Below, piece after piece: positions 17,548-26,576 of a stretch of 64,000 nucleotides of DNA. Positions within the stretch are counted from its first letter, which is position 1. Each line of letters opens with the position of its first letter. The position numbers and the translations under genes are program-made. The notes under the pieces are model-generated. The model saw nothing but the letters and a program-made list of their open reading frames with translations, was not told where the DNA came from and searched no databases. The stretch covers positions 1 through 64,000 of the forward strand of contig JANRLI010000007.1 in assembly GCA_033762625.1 (NCBI GenBank), read 5' to 3'. The stretch is from Alphaproteobacteria bacterium (GTDB lineage Bacteria > Pseudomonadota > Alphaproteobacteria > UBA9219 > RGZA01).

Positions 17548-19274
17548 GCAAATCGCTCACTAACCGTGAATGGATAGTGCAGCCAAGCGATGACCGTTTG
17601 GCGCTGACCATACAGCAGCGCCATGCTGTGCCGGATATTGTGGCGCGTGTGATGACCATTCGCGGCGTTTCACTTGATGATGCGGCTGATTTTCTAAATC
17701 CCACGCTTCGTGCCTTGCTGCCAGATCCATTCCATTTAAAGGATATGGATAAGGCTGTATCGCGCATGATTGCTGCAATAACCAATAAGGAAAAAATTTG
17801 CGTCTTTGGGGATTACGATGTGGATGGCGCAACATCATCCGCACTGCTCATCCGTTTTTGTCGCGCAATTGGCGTTGAACTTTCCTATTATATTCCTGAC
17901 CGCATGACGGAAGGGTATGGCCCCAATACGGCTGCTTTGCAAAAGCTTGCCAGTGATGGCGTAAAGTTGGTGATTACGGTTGATTGCGGGCAAACCGCGC
18001 ATGAACCATTGGCGGCTGCGAAAGAAGCAGGTGTTGATGTGATTGTGCTCGACCATCATGCGGGTGAACCCAAATTGCCGCCAGCCATTGCCGTTGTGAA
18101 TCCCAACCGGATTGATGAAACATCATCGCACCGCCACATCGCGGCGGTAGGCGTGACGTTTTTATTTCTTGTGGGATTAAATAATAAATTGCGCGAACAG
18201 GGCATGGCGACTGCCGCAAACTTGATGGATGAGCTGGATATTGTTGCGCTGGGCACTGTGTGTGATGTGGTTTCGCTAACGGGTATCAACCGGGCTTTTG
18301 TGCGCCAAGGCCTACGCGTCATGGGGCGCAGCAATAATATCGGTATCAAGGCATTGCTGAATGTTGCACGTAACAAAGGCATGGCAGATACCTATACGGC
18401 GGGGTTTGTACTTGGCCCACGTGTTAATGCCGGTGGGCGCGTTGGCAAATCCGATTTGGGGACGCGTTTGCTGAGTACGACCGATGAAAATGAAGCGCAC
18501 CAACTTGCTGTGCAGCTTGAACAATTGAACGAAGAACGCCGCGCGATAGAAGCGGATACGCTTGAGCAAGCATTAAACATGATACCTACCACCAAAACCC
18601 ATGCAGCGTTTGTGGATGGTGATGGCTGGCATCCCGGTGTAATCGGCCTTGTCGCATCGCGGGTGAAGGACCGTTTTAATTTACCCGCCTTCGCTACCGC
18701 TTTTGATGGTGATGTGGGGAAAGGCAGTTGCCGTTCGATTAAAGGTATTGATATTGGAGCGTTGATTATCGCCGCGCGGCAGGAAGGGCTGTTGGTCAAT
18801 GGCGGCGGCCATGCGATGGCGGCCGGCTATACCATTGCCAAAACTGCATATCCTGCATTCAAACAATTCATCGAAACGCGCCTTGCAAAAGTTTTGGCCG
18901 AAACGCCACTGGAACCGACCTTGATGCTTGATGGATTGTTATCACTTGGCGGTGTGACGGTAGAATTGGCAGAAAAATTACAGCAGCTTGCGCCATTTGG
19001 CGCAGGAAATCCTGAGCCGCGCTTTGCGATGATGGATGTAAAATTACTCCGCGCTGATTTGGTGGGTGCAAACCATTTGCGCCTTGTGTTCAGCAGTGAA
19101 ATGGGCGGCACATTAAGTGCAATTGCTTTCCGAGCGATGGATCATGAAATGGGCAAAGCCCTGATTGATTTAAAAAAGGGTAGCCGTGTCAATGTGGCGG
19201 GGACTATCCGCCTGAACACCTATGCCATGCGAACCGATGTGCAGTTGGTCGTGGAAGACGTATCAATAGTCTAG
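17538..19274 (+). CDS. recJ: Single-stranded-DNA-specific exonuclease RecJ
   Basis: This 578-residue 5'-3' exonuclease functions in recombination and mismatch repair. The DHH catalytic motifs are present: DYDVDGATSSAL near residue 93, an ITVDCG and VLDHHAG, and GPRVNAGGRVG. The DHHA1 domain carries GGGHAMAAGYTI. The start is a GTG at 17538 inside the end of glpX; the following RSLT-like N-terminus fits homologues (SLTNREWIVQ). The C-terminal OB-like domain ends in LVVEDVSIV. Co-expression with glpX is likely because of the overlap. Confidence 0.94.
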   Translation: MVVSKSLTNREWIVQPSDDRLALTIQQRHAVPDIVARVMTIRGVSLDDAADFLNPTLRALLPDPFHLKDMDKAVSRMIAAITNKEKICVFGDYDVDGATSSALLIRFCRAIGVELSYYIPDRMTEGYGPNTAALQKLASDGVKLVITVDCGQTAHEPLAAAKEAGVDVIVLDHHAGEPKLPPAIAVVNPNRIDETSSHRHIAAVGVTFLFLVGLNNKLREQGMATAANLMDELDIVALGTVCDVVSLTGINRAFVRQGLRVMGRSNNIGIKALLNVARNKGMADTYTAGFVLGPRVNAGGRVGKSDLGTRLLSTTDENEAHQLAVQLEQLNEERRAIEADTLEQALNMIPTTKTHAAFVDGDGWHPGVIGLVASRVKDRFNLPAFATAFDGDVGKGSCRSIKGIDIGALIIAARQEGLLVNGGGHAMAAGYTIAKTAYPAFKQFIETRLAKVLAETPLEPTLMLDGLLSLGGVTVELAEKLQQLAPFGAGNPEPRFAMMDVKLLRADLVGANHLRLVFSSEMGGTLSAIAFRAMDHEMGKALIDLKKGSRVNVAGTIRLNTYAMRTDVQLVVEDVSIV

Positions 19275-19345
19275 ATTTATTGTCAAAAAAGGCCAATAAA
19301 ACAGCCGCTTACGCTTCGTAAACGATTTTATGTTAGAATCGCACT

Positions 19346-19813
19346 ATGGACAAACATACGCAAATCACGCTGCGCGAAGCGAAACAGAAAATGACCAAAA
19401 ACGGCACTTTCGCCGCGAAGGTTCCGTTTATTGTTTGGCTTATGGAAAATCCCCAATCCCCTTTTTGCCTGCCAGGTTCCATCAGTCTTGCTCAGCATGA
19501 TTATGTGCATTGCATGTTAAAAGCGAATATGCGTTTGCCCGGCGAAGCCTTTGTTATTGGGTTTACCATGGGCTGTGACAGCCGCATGAACGCATTTCAT
19601 TTGTGGCTATTTAAAATAATCAGCTGCAATTTTTATCCGCGCCAATATCGTTTCCGTGGACGCCGCCATTGGCTGGTGTTCAAACGTGGCTATGATTTGG
19701 CCAAGAAAACTCAAGTGCGTGATCTGGATAAATTCGATTTCGAAAGCTGGCTGGATAAACCCATTGAACAGCTGCGCATGTTTTTCTTTGGATCGCGCAG
19801 TATTCCGGCGTAA
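19346..19813 (+). CDS. Small COQ4-like protein (HDxxHx11E motif)
   Basis: This 155-residue protein is not annotated by any close family I recognise, but it contains HDYVH (51-55) followed by exactly eleven residues and Glu67. That is the zinc-ligand motif HDxxHx10-13E known from the ubiquinone-biosynthesis scaffold COQ4. The surrounding GEAFVIGFTMG matches the hydrophobic segment expected after it. The rest is basic and may associate with membranes. A role in ubiquinone assembly is plausible but inferred from the motif alone. It sits between recJ and the convergent parE. Confidence 0.5.
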   Translation: MDKHTQITLREAKQKMTKNGTFAAKVPFIVWLMENPQSPFCLPGSISLAQHDYVHCMLKANMRLPGEAFVIGFTMGCDSRMNAFHLWLFKIISCNFYPRQYRFRGRRHWLVFKRGYDLAKKTQVRDLDKFDFESWLDKPIEQLRMFFFGSRSIPA

Positions 19814-19819
19814 TGCCCC

Positions 19820-21808
19820 TTAAACGTCCAATTCCTTGGCAAAATGCGCGTTTTCCTGAATAAACTTGAAACGGCTTTCGGGTTTTTTGCCCATTAATGC
19901 TTCCACCAGATCCTCGGTGATCTTGACATCATCGCGTTGATCAGGGTCGTGGGCATTGGGTAATACCACGCGTAATAATGTGCGTTTCTTCGGGTCCATG
20001 GTGGTATCGCGCAATTGCGCAGGCTGCATTTCACCAAGACCTTTAAAACGGCTAACCTCAACCTTTGCATTCTTGCCGAATTCTTTTGCCAGCAATTCAT
20101 CCTTATGCGCGTCATTGCGCGCATAGAACATCTTCGTGCCGTGCATCAGGCGGTAAAGTGGTGGTTGTGCCAGAAATAAATGGCCGCCCGCAATCAATTG
20201 CGGTATTTCGCGGTAAAAGAAGGTCATCAACAATGCAGCAATATGCGCGCCGTCCACGTCAGCGTCGGTCATGATAATGATGCGTTCATAGCGCATTTTA
20301 TCGGATGCGAATTCCTTACCCATCGGGCAACCCATCGCCAAAATCAAATCACTGAGTTCCTGATTGGCGCGCATTTTTTCGGATGTCGCACTGGCGACGT
20401 TCAAGATTTTGCCGCGTAAAGGCAAAATCGCCTGTGTTTCACGGTTGCGCGCTTGCTTGGCTGAGCCGCCGGCGCTATCGCCTTCCACGAGGAATAATTC
20501 GGTTCCTTCAGGTTCGGTTCTGCTGCAATCTGCAAGTTTACCGGGCAAGCGCAACTTGCGTGTTGGGGTTTTGCGTGATTGTTCCTTGGCGAGCGCACGT
20601 TTCAAACGCTCATCCGATTTATAAATCATCGCATCAATCAGCTTCGCGCTTTCCGCCGGATTTGCGGTAAGCCAGTGATCGAAATGGTCTTTCACAACCT
20701 GATCAACCCAGCGTGCGGCTTCAGCCGTTGCCAGCTTTTCCTTGGTCTGGCCTTGGAATTGCGGGTCTGGGATGAAGGCAGAAAGCAGCATAACTGCGCC
20801 ATCGAGCAAATCATCGCTGGTGACTTGGGAGATTTTTTTCTTGCCAGTTAAATCGCCATAAGCGCGAAGGCCGCGCAGCAATGCGCTGCGCAAACCGCTT
20901 TCATGCGTACCGCCTTGCGGTGTTGGAATGGTATTGCAATAGGAATGCGAAAAACCATCTTCGCCATCATCGGGCCAAGCTACGGCCCATTCGACCTTAC
21001 CGCCTTTGACAGGTAAATCGGCCATGCCACCAAACGCGTTTTGCGTAACGGTGCTGCGGCCTTCAATCGATGTTTTTAAATAATCTTCCAACCCGCCGGG
21101 GAAGTGGAATATGGCGGTTGCTGGAATATCCTTTTGGCCTTCCAGCAGGCTTTCATCACAGCTCCAGCGGATTTCAACGCCGCGGAACAGATAGGCTTTT
21201 GAGCGTGCAAGACGGTAGAGCAGGGCAGGTTTAAACTTTGCCTTTGCGCCGAAGATTTCCAAATCGGGGCGGAAACGTACGGTGGTCCCGCGTTTATTGG
21301 GCGCTGCGCCAACTTTTTCGAGTTTGGATTTTGGATTGCCGCGGCTGTATTTCTGGCGCCAAAGCACTTTGTCACGCGCAACTTCCACTTCCAGATGTTC
21401 GGAGAGTGCGTTTACAACTGAAATGCCCACACCGTGCAACCCGCCGGAGGTTTGATAGGCTTTTTGGGTGAACTTTCCGCCCGAATGCAGCATCGTCAAA
21501 ATAACTTCCAAGGCTGATTTGGTCGGGTATTTGGGGTGCTTATCAATTGGAATACCGCGGCCGTTATCGCTAATGCTTAAGGTGCCATCGGCGGCCAAAT
21601 CCATTTCGATGCGGTTGGCAAAGCCGGCCACGGCTTCGTCCATCGCGTTATCCAGTACTTCGGCCACGAGATGGTGCAGGGCTTTCTCATCCGTGCCGCC
21701 AATATACATGCCGGGGCGGCGGCGTACGGGTTCAAGCCCTTCTAAAACCTCAATATCATCTGCCGTATATTGTGCAGCCTTTGCCGCGTTCCCGAATAAA
21801 TCAGCCAT
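19820..21808 (-). CDS. parE: DNA topoisomerase IV subunit B
   Basis: This 662-residue GHKL ATPase forms topoisomerase IV with ParC and decatenates daughter chromosomes. ATP-site motifs are EVLDNAMDEAVAG, DNGRGIPIDKHPK and GGLHGVGISVVNAL. The C-terminal TOPRIM domain has LVEGDSAGGSAKQARNR, ILPLRGKILNV and MTDADVDGAHI. Length and the N-terminal YTADDIEVLEGLEPVRRRPGMYIG fit ParE rather than GyrB. No parC lies nearby. It converges on the COQ4-like gene with a six-base gap and shares the 21809-21910 intergenic region with the divergent DUF3108 gene. Confidence 0.93.
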   Translation of the reverse strand: MADLFGNAAKAAQYTADDIEVLEGLEPVRRRPGMYIGGTDEKALHHLVAEVLDNAMDEAVAGFANRIEMDLAADGTLSISDNGRGIPIDKHPKYPTKSALEVILTMLHSGGKFTQKAYQTSGGLHGVGISVVNALSEHLEVEVARDKVLWRQKYSRGNPKSKLEKVGAAPNKRGTTVRFRPDLEIFGAKAKFKPALLYRLARSKAYLFRGVEIRWSCDESLLEGQKDIPATAIFHFPGGLEDYLKTSIEGRSTVTQNAFGGMADLPVKGGKVEWAVAWPDDGEDGFSHSYCNTIPTPQGGTHESGLRSALLRGLRAYGDLTGKKKISQVTSDDLLDGAVMLLSAFIPDPQFQGQTKEKLATAEAARWVDQVVKDHFDHWLTANPAESAKLIDAMIYKSDERLKRALAKEQSRKTPTRKLRLPGKLADCSRTEPEGTELFLVEGDSAGGSAKQARNRETQAILPLRGKILNVASATSEKMRANQELSDLILAMGCPMGKEFASDKMRYERIIIMTDADVDGAHIAALLMTFFYREIPQLIAGGHLFLAQPPLYRLMHGTKMFYARNDAHKDELLAKEFGKNAKVEVSRFKGLGEMQPAQLRDTTMDPKKRTLLRVVLPNAHDPDQRDDVKITEDLVEALMGKKPESRFKFIQENAHFAKELDV

Positions 21809-21910
21809 GAAATAACCCAGATTTCCCCAAATAATGAAACTATAATAAGCGTGTATCGCCCGCCAGTATTAGGCTAAAGATATAGCATTGAAACAACTTA
21901 TTTACGTAAT

Positions 21911-22810
21911 GTGATGAAGCTGAGCTCTGAGTCTGTCAAACTGAAATTTTTAGCCTTATTATTCATGTGCTGCCTTATCGGGCAGGCGCACGCTGAAGCG
22001 CTGCCAAATGTTAAAAACCTGAAGCTTAGCTATAGCGTTTATTTGGGCGGGATTCATGCCATGGATGGGGTGGTGGGCTTTACCAAAGCGGCAGGTACTT
22101 ACAAAATCAACCTGACGACTGGAACGCAAGGGTTCTTGCGCCATTTAGCGCCATGGGATGCGGAGATTTCATCCAAGGGACGTTTTGTAAAGGCGGCGGT
22201 GCTGCGTCCCAGTGGTAGCAATGTTATGACGAAGTGGAATAACAAGCCGTATAATGTGGGCTTTGCATATAACCGGAATAAGATAAAGGCATTGTTCAAT
22301 CCCCCTGAAGGCGATGGCAATAACGAACATGTGCCGGAAGAAATGAAGCTTGGCGCATTGGACCCGTTAAGCGGGGTGCTGCAAGTGATTTCAAATACGA
22401 CCTATAACGGTGAATGCAATCAAAATGTGCCGATTTACGATGGGCACCGCCGGTTTGATCTAACCTTAAGCAATAGCGGCGAAGAGGATTTGGACGGCGA
22501 AGATTATTCGGTGTTCACCGGCACAGCGCAGCGCTGCATTGTTGATTTCAAAATGCTGGCTGGTTCGCGCAAAGACCGCGAAGGTAGCCATTTCTGGCAA
22601 GACGGAACAGATAACAACAATAACGGCAAAGTAAATGGCCGTTTCGGTAATTCAAGCCGCCCGCCTGTCTATATCTTCCTTGGCAAGGTGCGCGATGATT
22701 TGCCGGAAATTCCAGTACGCGCTGAAACCAGCACGGTGTTTGGCGGTATTGTCGTGCACCTTACCAAGGTTGAAGGCGGCGGCGGAAAAACGCTGACCAT
22801 CCCCGATTAA
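21911..22810 (+). CDS. DUF3108 domain periplasmic protein
   Basis: This 299-residue protein has a signal peptide (LALLFMCCLIGQAHA before EALPNVKNLK). The mature part starts LKLSYSVYLGGIHAMDGVVGF and continues as a beta-rich protein typical of DUF3108, a family of alphaproteobacterial periplasmic proteins of unknown function. LDPLSGVL and TAQRCIVDFKMLAG segments are conserved. It probably acts in the envelope. Its stop overlaps the convergent unknown gene by four bases (TTAA). Confidence 0.7.
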   Translation: MMKLSSESVKLKFLALLFMCCLIGQAHAEALPNVKNLKLSYSVYLGGIHAMDGVVGFTKAAGTYKINLTTGTQGFLRHLAPWDAEISSKGRFVKAAVLRPSGSNVMTKWNNKPYNVGFAYNRNKIKALFNPPEGDGNNEHVPEEMKLGALDPLSGVLQVISNTTYNGECNQNVPIYDGHRRFDLTLSNSGEEDLDGEDYSVFTGTAQRCIVDFKMLAGSRKDREGSHFWQDGTDNNNNGKVNGRFGNSSRPPVYIFLGKVRDDLPEIPVRAETSTVFGGIVVHLTKVEGGGGKTLTIPD

Positions 22811-23175
22811 TTGATAATCGCAGGCTGGCCTATGCGTGCGACCGCGCTTAAGGCAACTTTCATGGCATAGGATGGAATGTATTGCGGGGGCATTCCGTTA
22901 ACAAGATTGCTTGTTACACGGTAGATTTCATAGGTGCCCACCTTGTCAAAGCGCTCACCAATCGGTTCAGCCCAGAACCGCGCAGCAGCATAGCCCTTTT
23001 CATGCCAGTAAACTTCCAGCCGCTTTGCCAAAGCCATGGCACCTTTTTGCGTAAGGTATTCGCCAAGATTGGTTTTTTGTTCGCGCTCCCCGGTATCTAG
23101 GGGGCTATCATTTTGGTCCAATGAAATAAGGATATTCTTGACTTTCTGACCACATTTCTTAATACGAATTGCCAT
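22807..23175 (-). CDS. Conserved-looking protein of unknown function (122 aa)
   Basis: This 122-residue protein shows no recognised domain. It is basic at the start (MAIRIKKCGQKVKN), then has a helical YLTQKGAMALAKRLEVYWHEKG and a small hydrophobic SYAMKVALSAVARIG tail. It lacks a signal peptide or membrane helix. It is divergent from the XRE regulator gene across a 270-base intergenic region that contains operator-like dyads, so it may be a target of that regulator. The stop overlaps the DUF3108 gene. Confidence 0.55.
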   Translation of the reverse strand: MAIRIKKCGQKVKNILISLDQNDSPLDTGEREQKTNLGEYLTQKGAMALAKRLEVYWHEKGYAAARFWAEPIGERFDKVGTYEIYRVTSNLVNGMPPQYIPSYAMKVALSAVARIGQPAIIN

Positions 23176-23328
23176 ATACTATCTCCTTATTATTGTTACA
23201 TTTTAAATAAGTATCCCACTTGGTTCCTTGGGTAAGTGAGACAGCGAAGGGCTGGCATCCAAACACAATCGGACCAAAATTATTGATATCTGTGTACTAG
23301 GGGCGCGGGGGCGAGTGCAACAAGATAA

Positions 23329-23388
23329 TTTGTTTCAATTAACAAAAAATTAGTAAAAATTTGTTGAATAATACAAATCTGCTTGTAT
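23329..23388 (+). promoter_or_regulatory. Twin TTTGT-N8-ACAAA operators upstream of the XRE gene
   Basis: Two identical-geometry dyads occur at 23329-23346 and 23360-23377. Both read TTTGT-N8-ACAAA, and they are offset by exactly 31 bp (three helical turns). A further dyad ATACAA-N6-TTGTAT lies at 23371-23388 and overlaps a possible -10 (TATAGT at 23386). Spaced paired sites are typical of XRE/Cro-type repressor operators, so they probably autoregulate the gene at 23446 and perhaps the divergent gene at 23175. Confidence 0.55.
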
Positions 23389-23445
23389 AGTCAAATTCAG
23401 GTTCTGCTGGGTTTTCAGTTTAATTCCACAAAATGGTAATACATC

Positions 23446-23910
23446 ATGCCGCATAGGAAATCAGGGTTGGGTCAGCGCGTTCGCCAGCTACGCGAGGAGC
23501 GCGGGTGGAGCCAGAATGATCTGGCGGCGCAATTACCCGGTGTCAAACAGCAATCGGTTGATCAGTTGGAAAACGGCAAAGTGGCACGGCCACGTTTTTT
23601 ACCGGAACTGGCCACCGTGCTGCGTACATCGGTGCAATGGCTGTTGACCGGCGATGGCCAGCCAACGGTTAAAAGGGGGCATGCCGGTGATACGACAATT
23701 GATGCAGAATTACTGCGCGATGTAATGATTGCTGTTGAAAAGGTGTTGGCACACAATTCAACCAAGATAGATGAAAAACACCGCGCGGAAATGATTGCAG
23801 TCCTTTATGACATGATGCGCAACGAAGAAAAAGCGACGGCTGAAAAGATGCAACAGGCCGCCAGCAACATTATCAGCTATAGTAAATTCCTCAAGCGCGG
23901 TGGACACTAG
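23446..23910 (+). CDS. XRE-family transcriptional regulator
   Basis: This 154-residue protein has an N-terminal HTH_3 domain (residues 4-60): LGQRVRQLREERGWSQNDLA, the turn LPGVKQQSVDQLENGK and the third helix, as in phage-repressor relatives. A C-terminal helical half (LRDVMIAVEKVLAHN and a long MQQAASNII helix) likely mediates dimerisation. The region just upstream carries paired dyads with spacing suited to a dimer-binding repressor. Targets are unknown; the adjacent divergent gene is a candidate. Confidence 0.85.
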   Translation: MPHRKSGLGQRVRQLREERGWSQNDLAAQLPGVKQQSVDQLENGKVARPRFLPELATVLRTSVQWLLTGDGQPTVKRGHAGDTTIDAELLRDVMIAVEKVLAHNSTKIDEKHRAEMIAVLYDMMRNEEKATAEKMQQAASNIISYSKFLKRGGH

Positions 23911-23933
23911 AACATAAGATTATCGTATTGCCG

Positions 23934-24281
23934 TTAGTGCTTTTGTTGCTGGGCAATAAATTTAAGTGCTTGGGTCAGTTGTCGCCCTTTTAAATCCTGT
24001 AATTGTTCAATATTGAAATGAGTGAGCAATCGCTGCGTGATTTGCTGTTCTGTTTCATGAGTTTCATGGATGCTAAGCAATATCACATTACGAATAGCTG
24101 TGTACTCGTTGATATCAATCGGTCGATTGAATTCGCGCAACCCATAACCCCAAATGATGATGCTTGAAATCAAGCTGATAAAAATGGTCAGGTTGGCGAT
24201 GCGCTTTTTACGTTCACATTGTTTGATGCATGGTAAAAGACTTTTTACCATATCGGCGATGCGTTCCTGTCGCGCTTCCAT
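23934..24281 (-). CDS. Small single-pass membrane protein of unknown function
   Basis: This 115-residue protein has a cytoplasmic basic N-terminus (CIKQCERKKR), one transmembrane helix at about 29-48 (NLTIFISLISSIIIWGYGL), and a mainly helical C-terminal domain rich in Gln and Leu (QLQDLKGRQLTQALKFIAQQ). It resembles no family I know. It converges on the XRE gene. The 24282-24509 stretch upstream of it is AT-rich, shows no other gene, and should hold its promoter. Confidence 0.5.
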   Translation of the reverse strand: MEARQERIADMVKSLLPCIKQCERKKRIANLTIFISLISSIIIWGYGLREFNRPIDINEYTAIRNVILLSIHETHETEQQITQRLLTHFNIEQLQDLKGRQLTQALKFIAQQQKH

Positions 24282-24509
24282 AAAAGCCCCTAGTTATGTG
24301 CATATGCTAGCAGAATCATCTGTGGTGCATGAATTTCTGAATGCGATGGTAGTAGGGTATGATAAACAAAATTTTAATATGTGATGTCGTGATTAATGTG
24401 CATTAGCCAAAGTAAATATGGCCAGCATGCAAGTTGTAAAATGCAATATGAGATAAACATTTTTTATTTTTTATTCGCGGTTTTATTTTTATAAAGTGCG
24501 GTGCAGCAT

Positions 24510-25190
24510 TCAAATTAGTTGTAACGCCAGTCTGCAATCATGCACATGGATGGCATAAGCAGCCGGTTTTAAATCTGCCGGCCAATCGTGATTATAGCCA
24601 TAGGTCAGGATGATGGATGGAATGCCGGCGTCGCGCGCGGATAGGGCGTCATTCGGGCTATCGCCAATCATCACGGCATCGTCATTTGCAATTTTGAATT
24701 CATGCAGCACATGTAAAATTGGCATCGGATGTGGCTTGCGTTCACGCAACGTATCGCCGCCAATAACGATATGAAAATAGTCCGCCAGCTTCAGTTGCGC
24801 CAGAATGCGCCGTGCGGCGGCTTCGTGTTTGTTGGTCACCACGGCCAGCTTTGTGCCGTTTTCAAATTCGGTTTGCAGAAACTCCAGCATGCCAGGATAA
24901 ATACACTCAGGTTTGGCGATAATCCCTTCGTAAATCTTCAAGAATCGCTGCATCAACGCAGGCACACGGTCAGGGGTGAGTGGTTCGACCCCATTGTCTG
25001 TCGTGAGTCGCCATGCTTTCTCCAGCATGACCTTTAAGCCATCCCCCGTGCAGGATTTCATTTCATCCAGCTTGATTTGGCGGCGGTTTTCTTCAGCTAG
25101 CAGGATATTCATTGTCGCGCATAAATCGGGCGCACTGTCGATAATGGTTCCATCAAGGTCAAAAAGAATGGCTTTAAAGCGGTGGGGCAT
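24510..25190 (-). CDS. gph: Phosphoglycolate phosphatase (HAD family)
   Basis: This 226-residue HAD hydrolase has motif I FDLDGTIIDSAPDL at residues 8-21, motif II in VVTNKHEAA, and motif III and IV in GERKPHPMPIL-like TLRERKPHPMP and MIGDSPNDALSARDAG. It dephosphorylates 2-phosphoglycolate from DNA-damage repair and oxygenation side-reactions. The start is put at ATG 25190 (MPHRFKAILFD); a longer frame uses GTG at 25226. It is divergent from glmU across about 60 bases. Confidence 0.82.
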   Translation of the reverse strand: MPHRFKAILFDLDGTIIDSAPDLCATMNILLAEENRRQIKLDEMKSCTGDGLKVMLEKAWRLTTDNGVEPLTPDRVPALMQRFLKIYEGIIAKPECIYPGMLEFLQTEFENGTKLAVVTNKHEAAARRILAQLKLADYFHIVIGGDTLRERKPHPMPILHVLHEFKIANDDAVMIGDSPNDALSARDAGIPSIILTYGYNHDWPADLKPAAYAIHVHDCRLALQLI

Positions 25191-25250
25191 GTGATAAAAC
25201 AGTTCTCCTAACCATAAACTTGCCACAGACCATCTGCATATAAAACCCTT

Positions 25251-26576
25251 ATGTCAAAAGCTGCTTCACTTGCCTGTATTATTCTCGCCGCTGGTCAAGG
25301 TACGCGTATGCGTTCCACAAAAGCCAAGGTACTGCATGAAGTTGCGGGCTTCCCGATGATTACGCATGTGCGCCGCGCGTGCGAAGCATTAATTCCATAT
25401 AAGATTGTCGGCGTGATTGGTCCTGATGCGCCCGAAGTTGGCGAAGCAATTGCGCCGCATGCTTCCGTTATTCAAAAAGAGCGCAAAGGCACAGCGCATG
25501 CCGTGCTTGCTGCCAAAGATGAATTGCGTGGCTTCCAAGGCCGCGTCTTGGTGGTCTATGGCGATACGCCGTTGCTGCGCCCTGAAACTTTAAGCGCATT
25601 GGTTGGGCAGGCTGCGCCCGTTAGCGTCTTGACCTTTGAACCCGAAGATGCCGCGCAATATGGCCGCGTTTTTTTAAGCAGTGAAGGGTTGGTTGAACAG
25701 ATTGTGGAATATGCTGATGCCAGCGCCGCGCAGCGCGCTAACAAACTGTGTAATGCAGGGGTGATGGCGTTTGATAGCAATGTGCTGTGGGAAATTCTTT
25801 CCGAAATCAAACCGCAAAACGCCAAAGGCGAATTTTATCTGACCGATGCAGTGGCGATTGCGCGGGCAAAGGGGTTGGCATGCGGTTACGTAAAAGGCGA
25901 AGCTGAAGAAGTGCTTGGTATTAATAGCCGTGTTGAACTTGCCAGCGCTGAGCAGATTATGCAAAAGCGTCTGCGCAACGCACTGATGGTACAGGGCGTG
26001 ACGCTTATCAATCCTGATACCGTTCATCTATGCGCCGATACGCGCATCGCTGCGGATGTGACCATTCATCCCTATGTTGTATTCGGCGCATCTGTTGTGG
26101 TCGATGAAGGTGTTGACATTCTTTCCTTTAGTCATCTGGAAGGTGTGCGCGTTAAAAAGGGCGCGCGCATCGGGCCTTATGCGCGTTTGCGCCCCGGCAC
26201 AGTGATAGGGGAAACCGCGCATATCGGCAATTTTGTTGAAATCAAGAAAGCCAATATCGAAACGGGCGCGAAAATTAATCACCTGACCTATGTGGGTGAT
26301 GCGCGGGTGGGCGCGCGCACCAATATTGGCGCGGGTACAATTACTTGTAATTATGACGGGTTTCACAAACATCACACCGATATTGGCGCTGATGTATTTG
26401 TGGGCTCCGATACAGCACTTGTCGCGCCAATCAAAATCGGTGACCGCGCAACCATTGCCGCAGGCAGCACGATTACTGAAAATGTACCCGAAGATTCACT
26501 TGCGATTGCCCGCACCAAGCAAACCGTCAAGGACGGCTGGGCCAAACGCTTCCGCGATAAAAAAGGCGGCAAATAA
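25251..26576 (+). CDS. glmU: Bifunctional GlcNAc-1-phosphate uridyltransferase/acetyltransferase GlmU
   Basis: This 441-residue enzyme makes UDP-GlcNAc for peptidoglycan and LPS. The N-terminal pyrophosphorylase signature is ILAAGQGTRMRSTKAKVLHEVAG (residues 11-33). The C-terminal hexapeptide beta-helix (from GVRVKKGARIGPYARLRPG) carries the acetyltransferase site with the NYDGFHKHHT catalytic His region. GlmS and the NagA/NagK-like genes in this window handle the same sugar pool. It abuts the convergent deaminase gene with no gap. Confidence 0.95.
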   Translation: MSKAASLACIILAAGQGTRMRSTKAKVLHEVAGFPMITHVRRACEALIPYKIVGVIGPDAPEVGEAIAPHASVIQKERKGTAHAVLAAKDELRGFQGRVLVVYGDTPLLRPETLSALVGQAAPVSVLTFEPEDAAQYGRVFLSSEGLVEQIVEYADASAAQRANKLCNAGVMAFDSNVLWEILSEIKPQNAKGEFYLTDAVAIARAKGLACGYVKGEAEEVLGINSRVELASAEQIMQKRLRNALMVQGVTLINPDTVHLCADTRIAADVTIHPYVVFGASVVVDEGVDILSFSHLEGVRVKKGARIGPYARLRPGTVIGETAHIGNFVEIKKANIETGAKINHLTYVGDARVGARTNIGAGTITCNYDGFHKHHTDIGADVFVGSDTALVAPIKIGDRATIAAGSTITENVPEDSLAIARTKQTVKDGWAKRFRDKKGGK

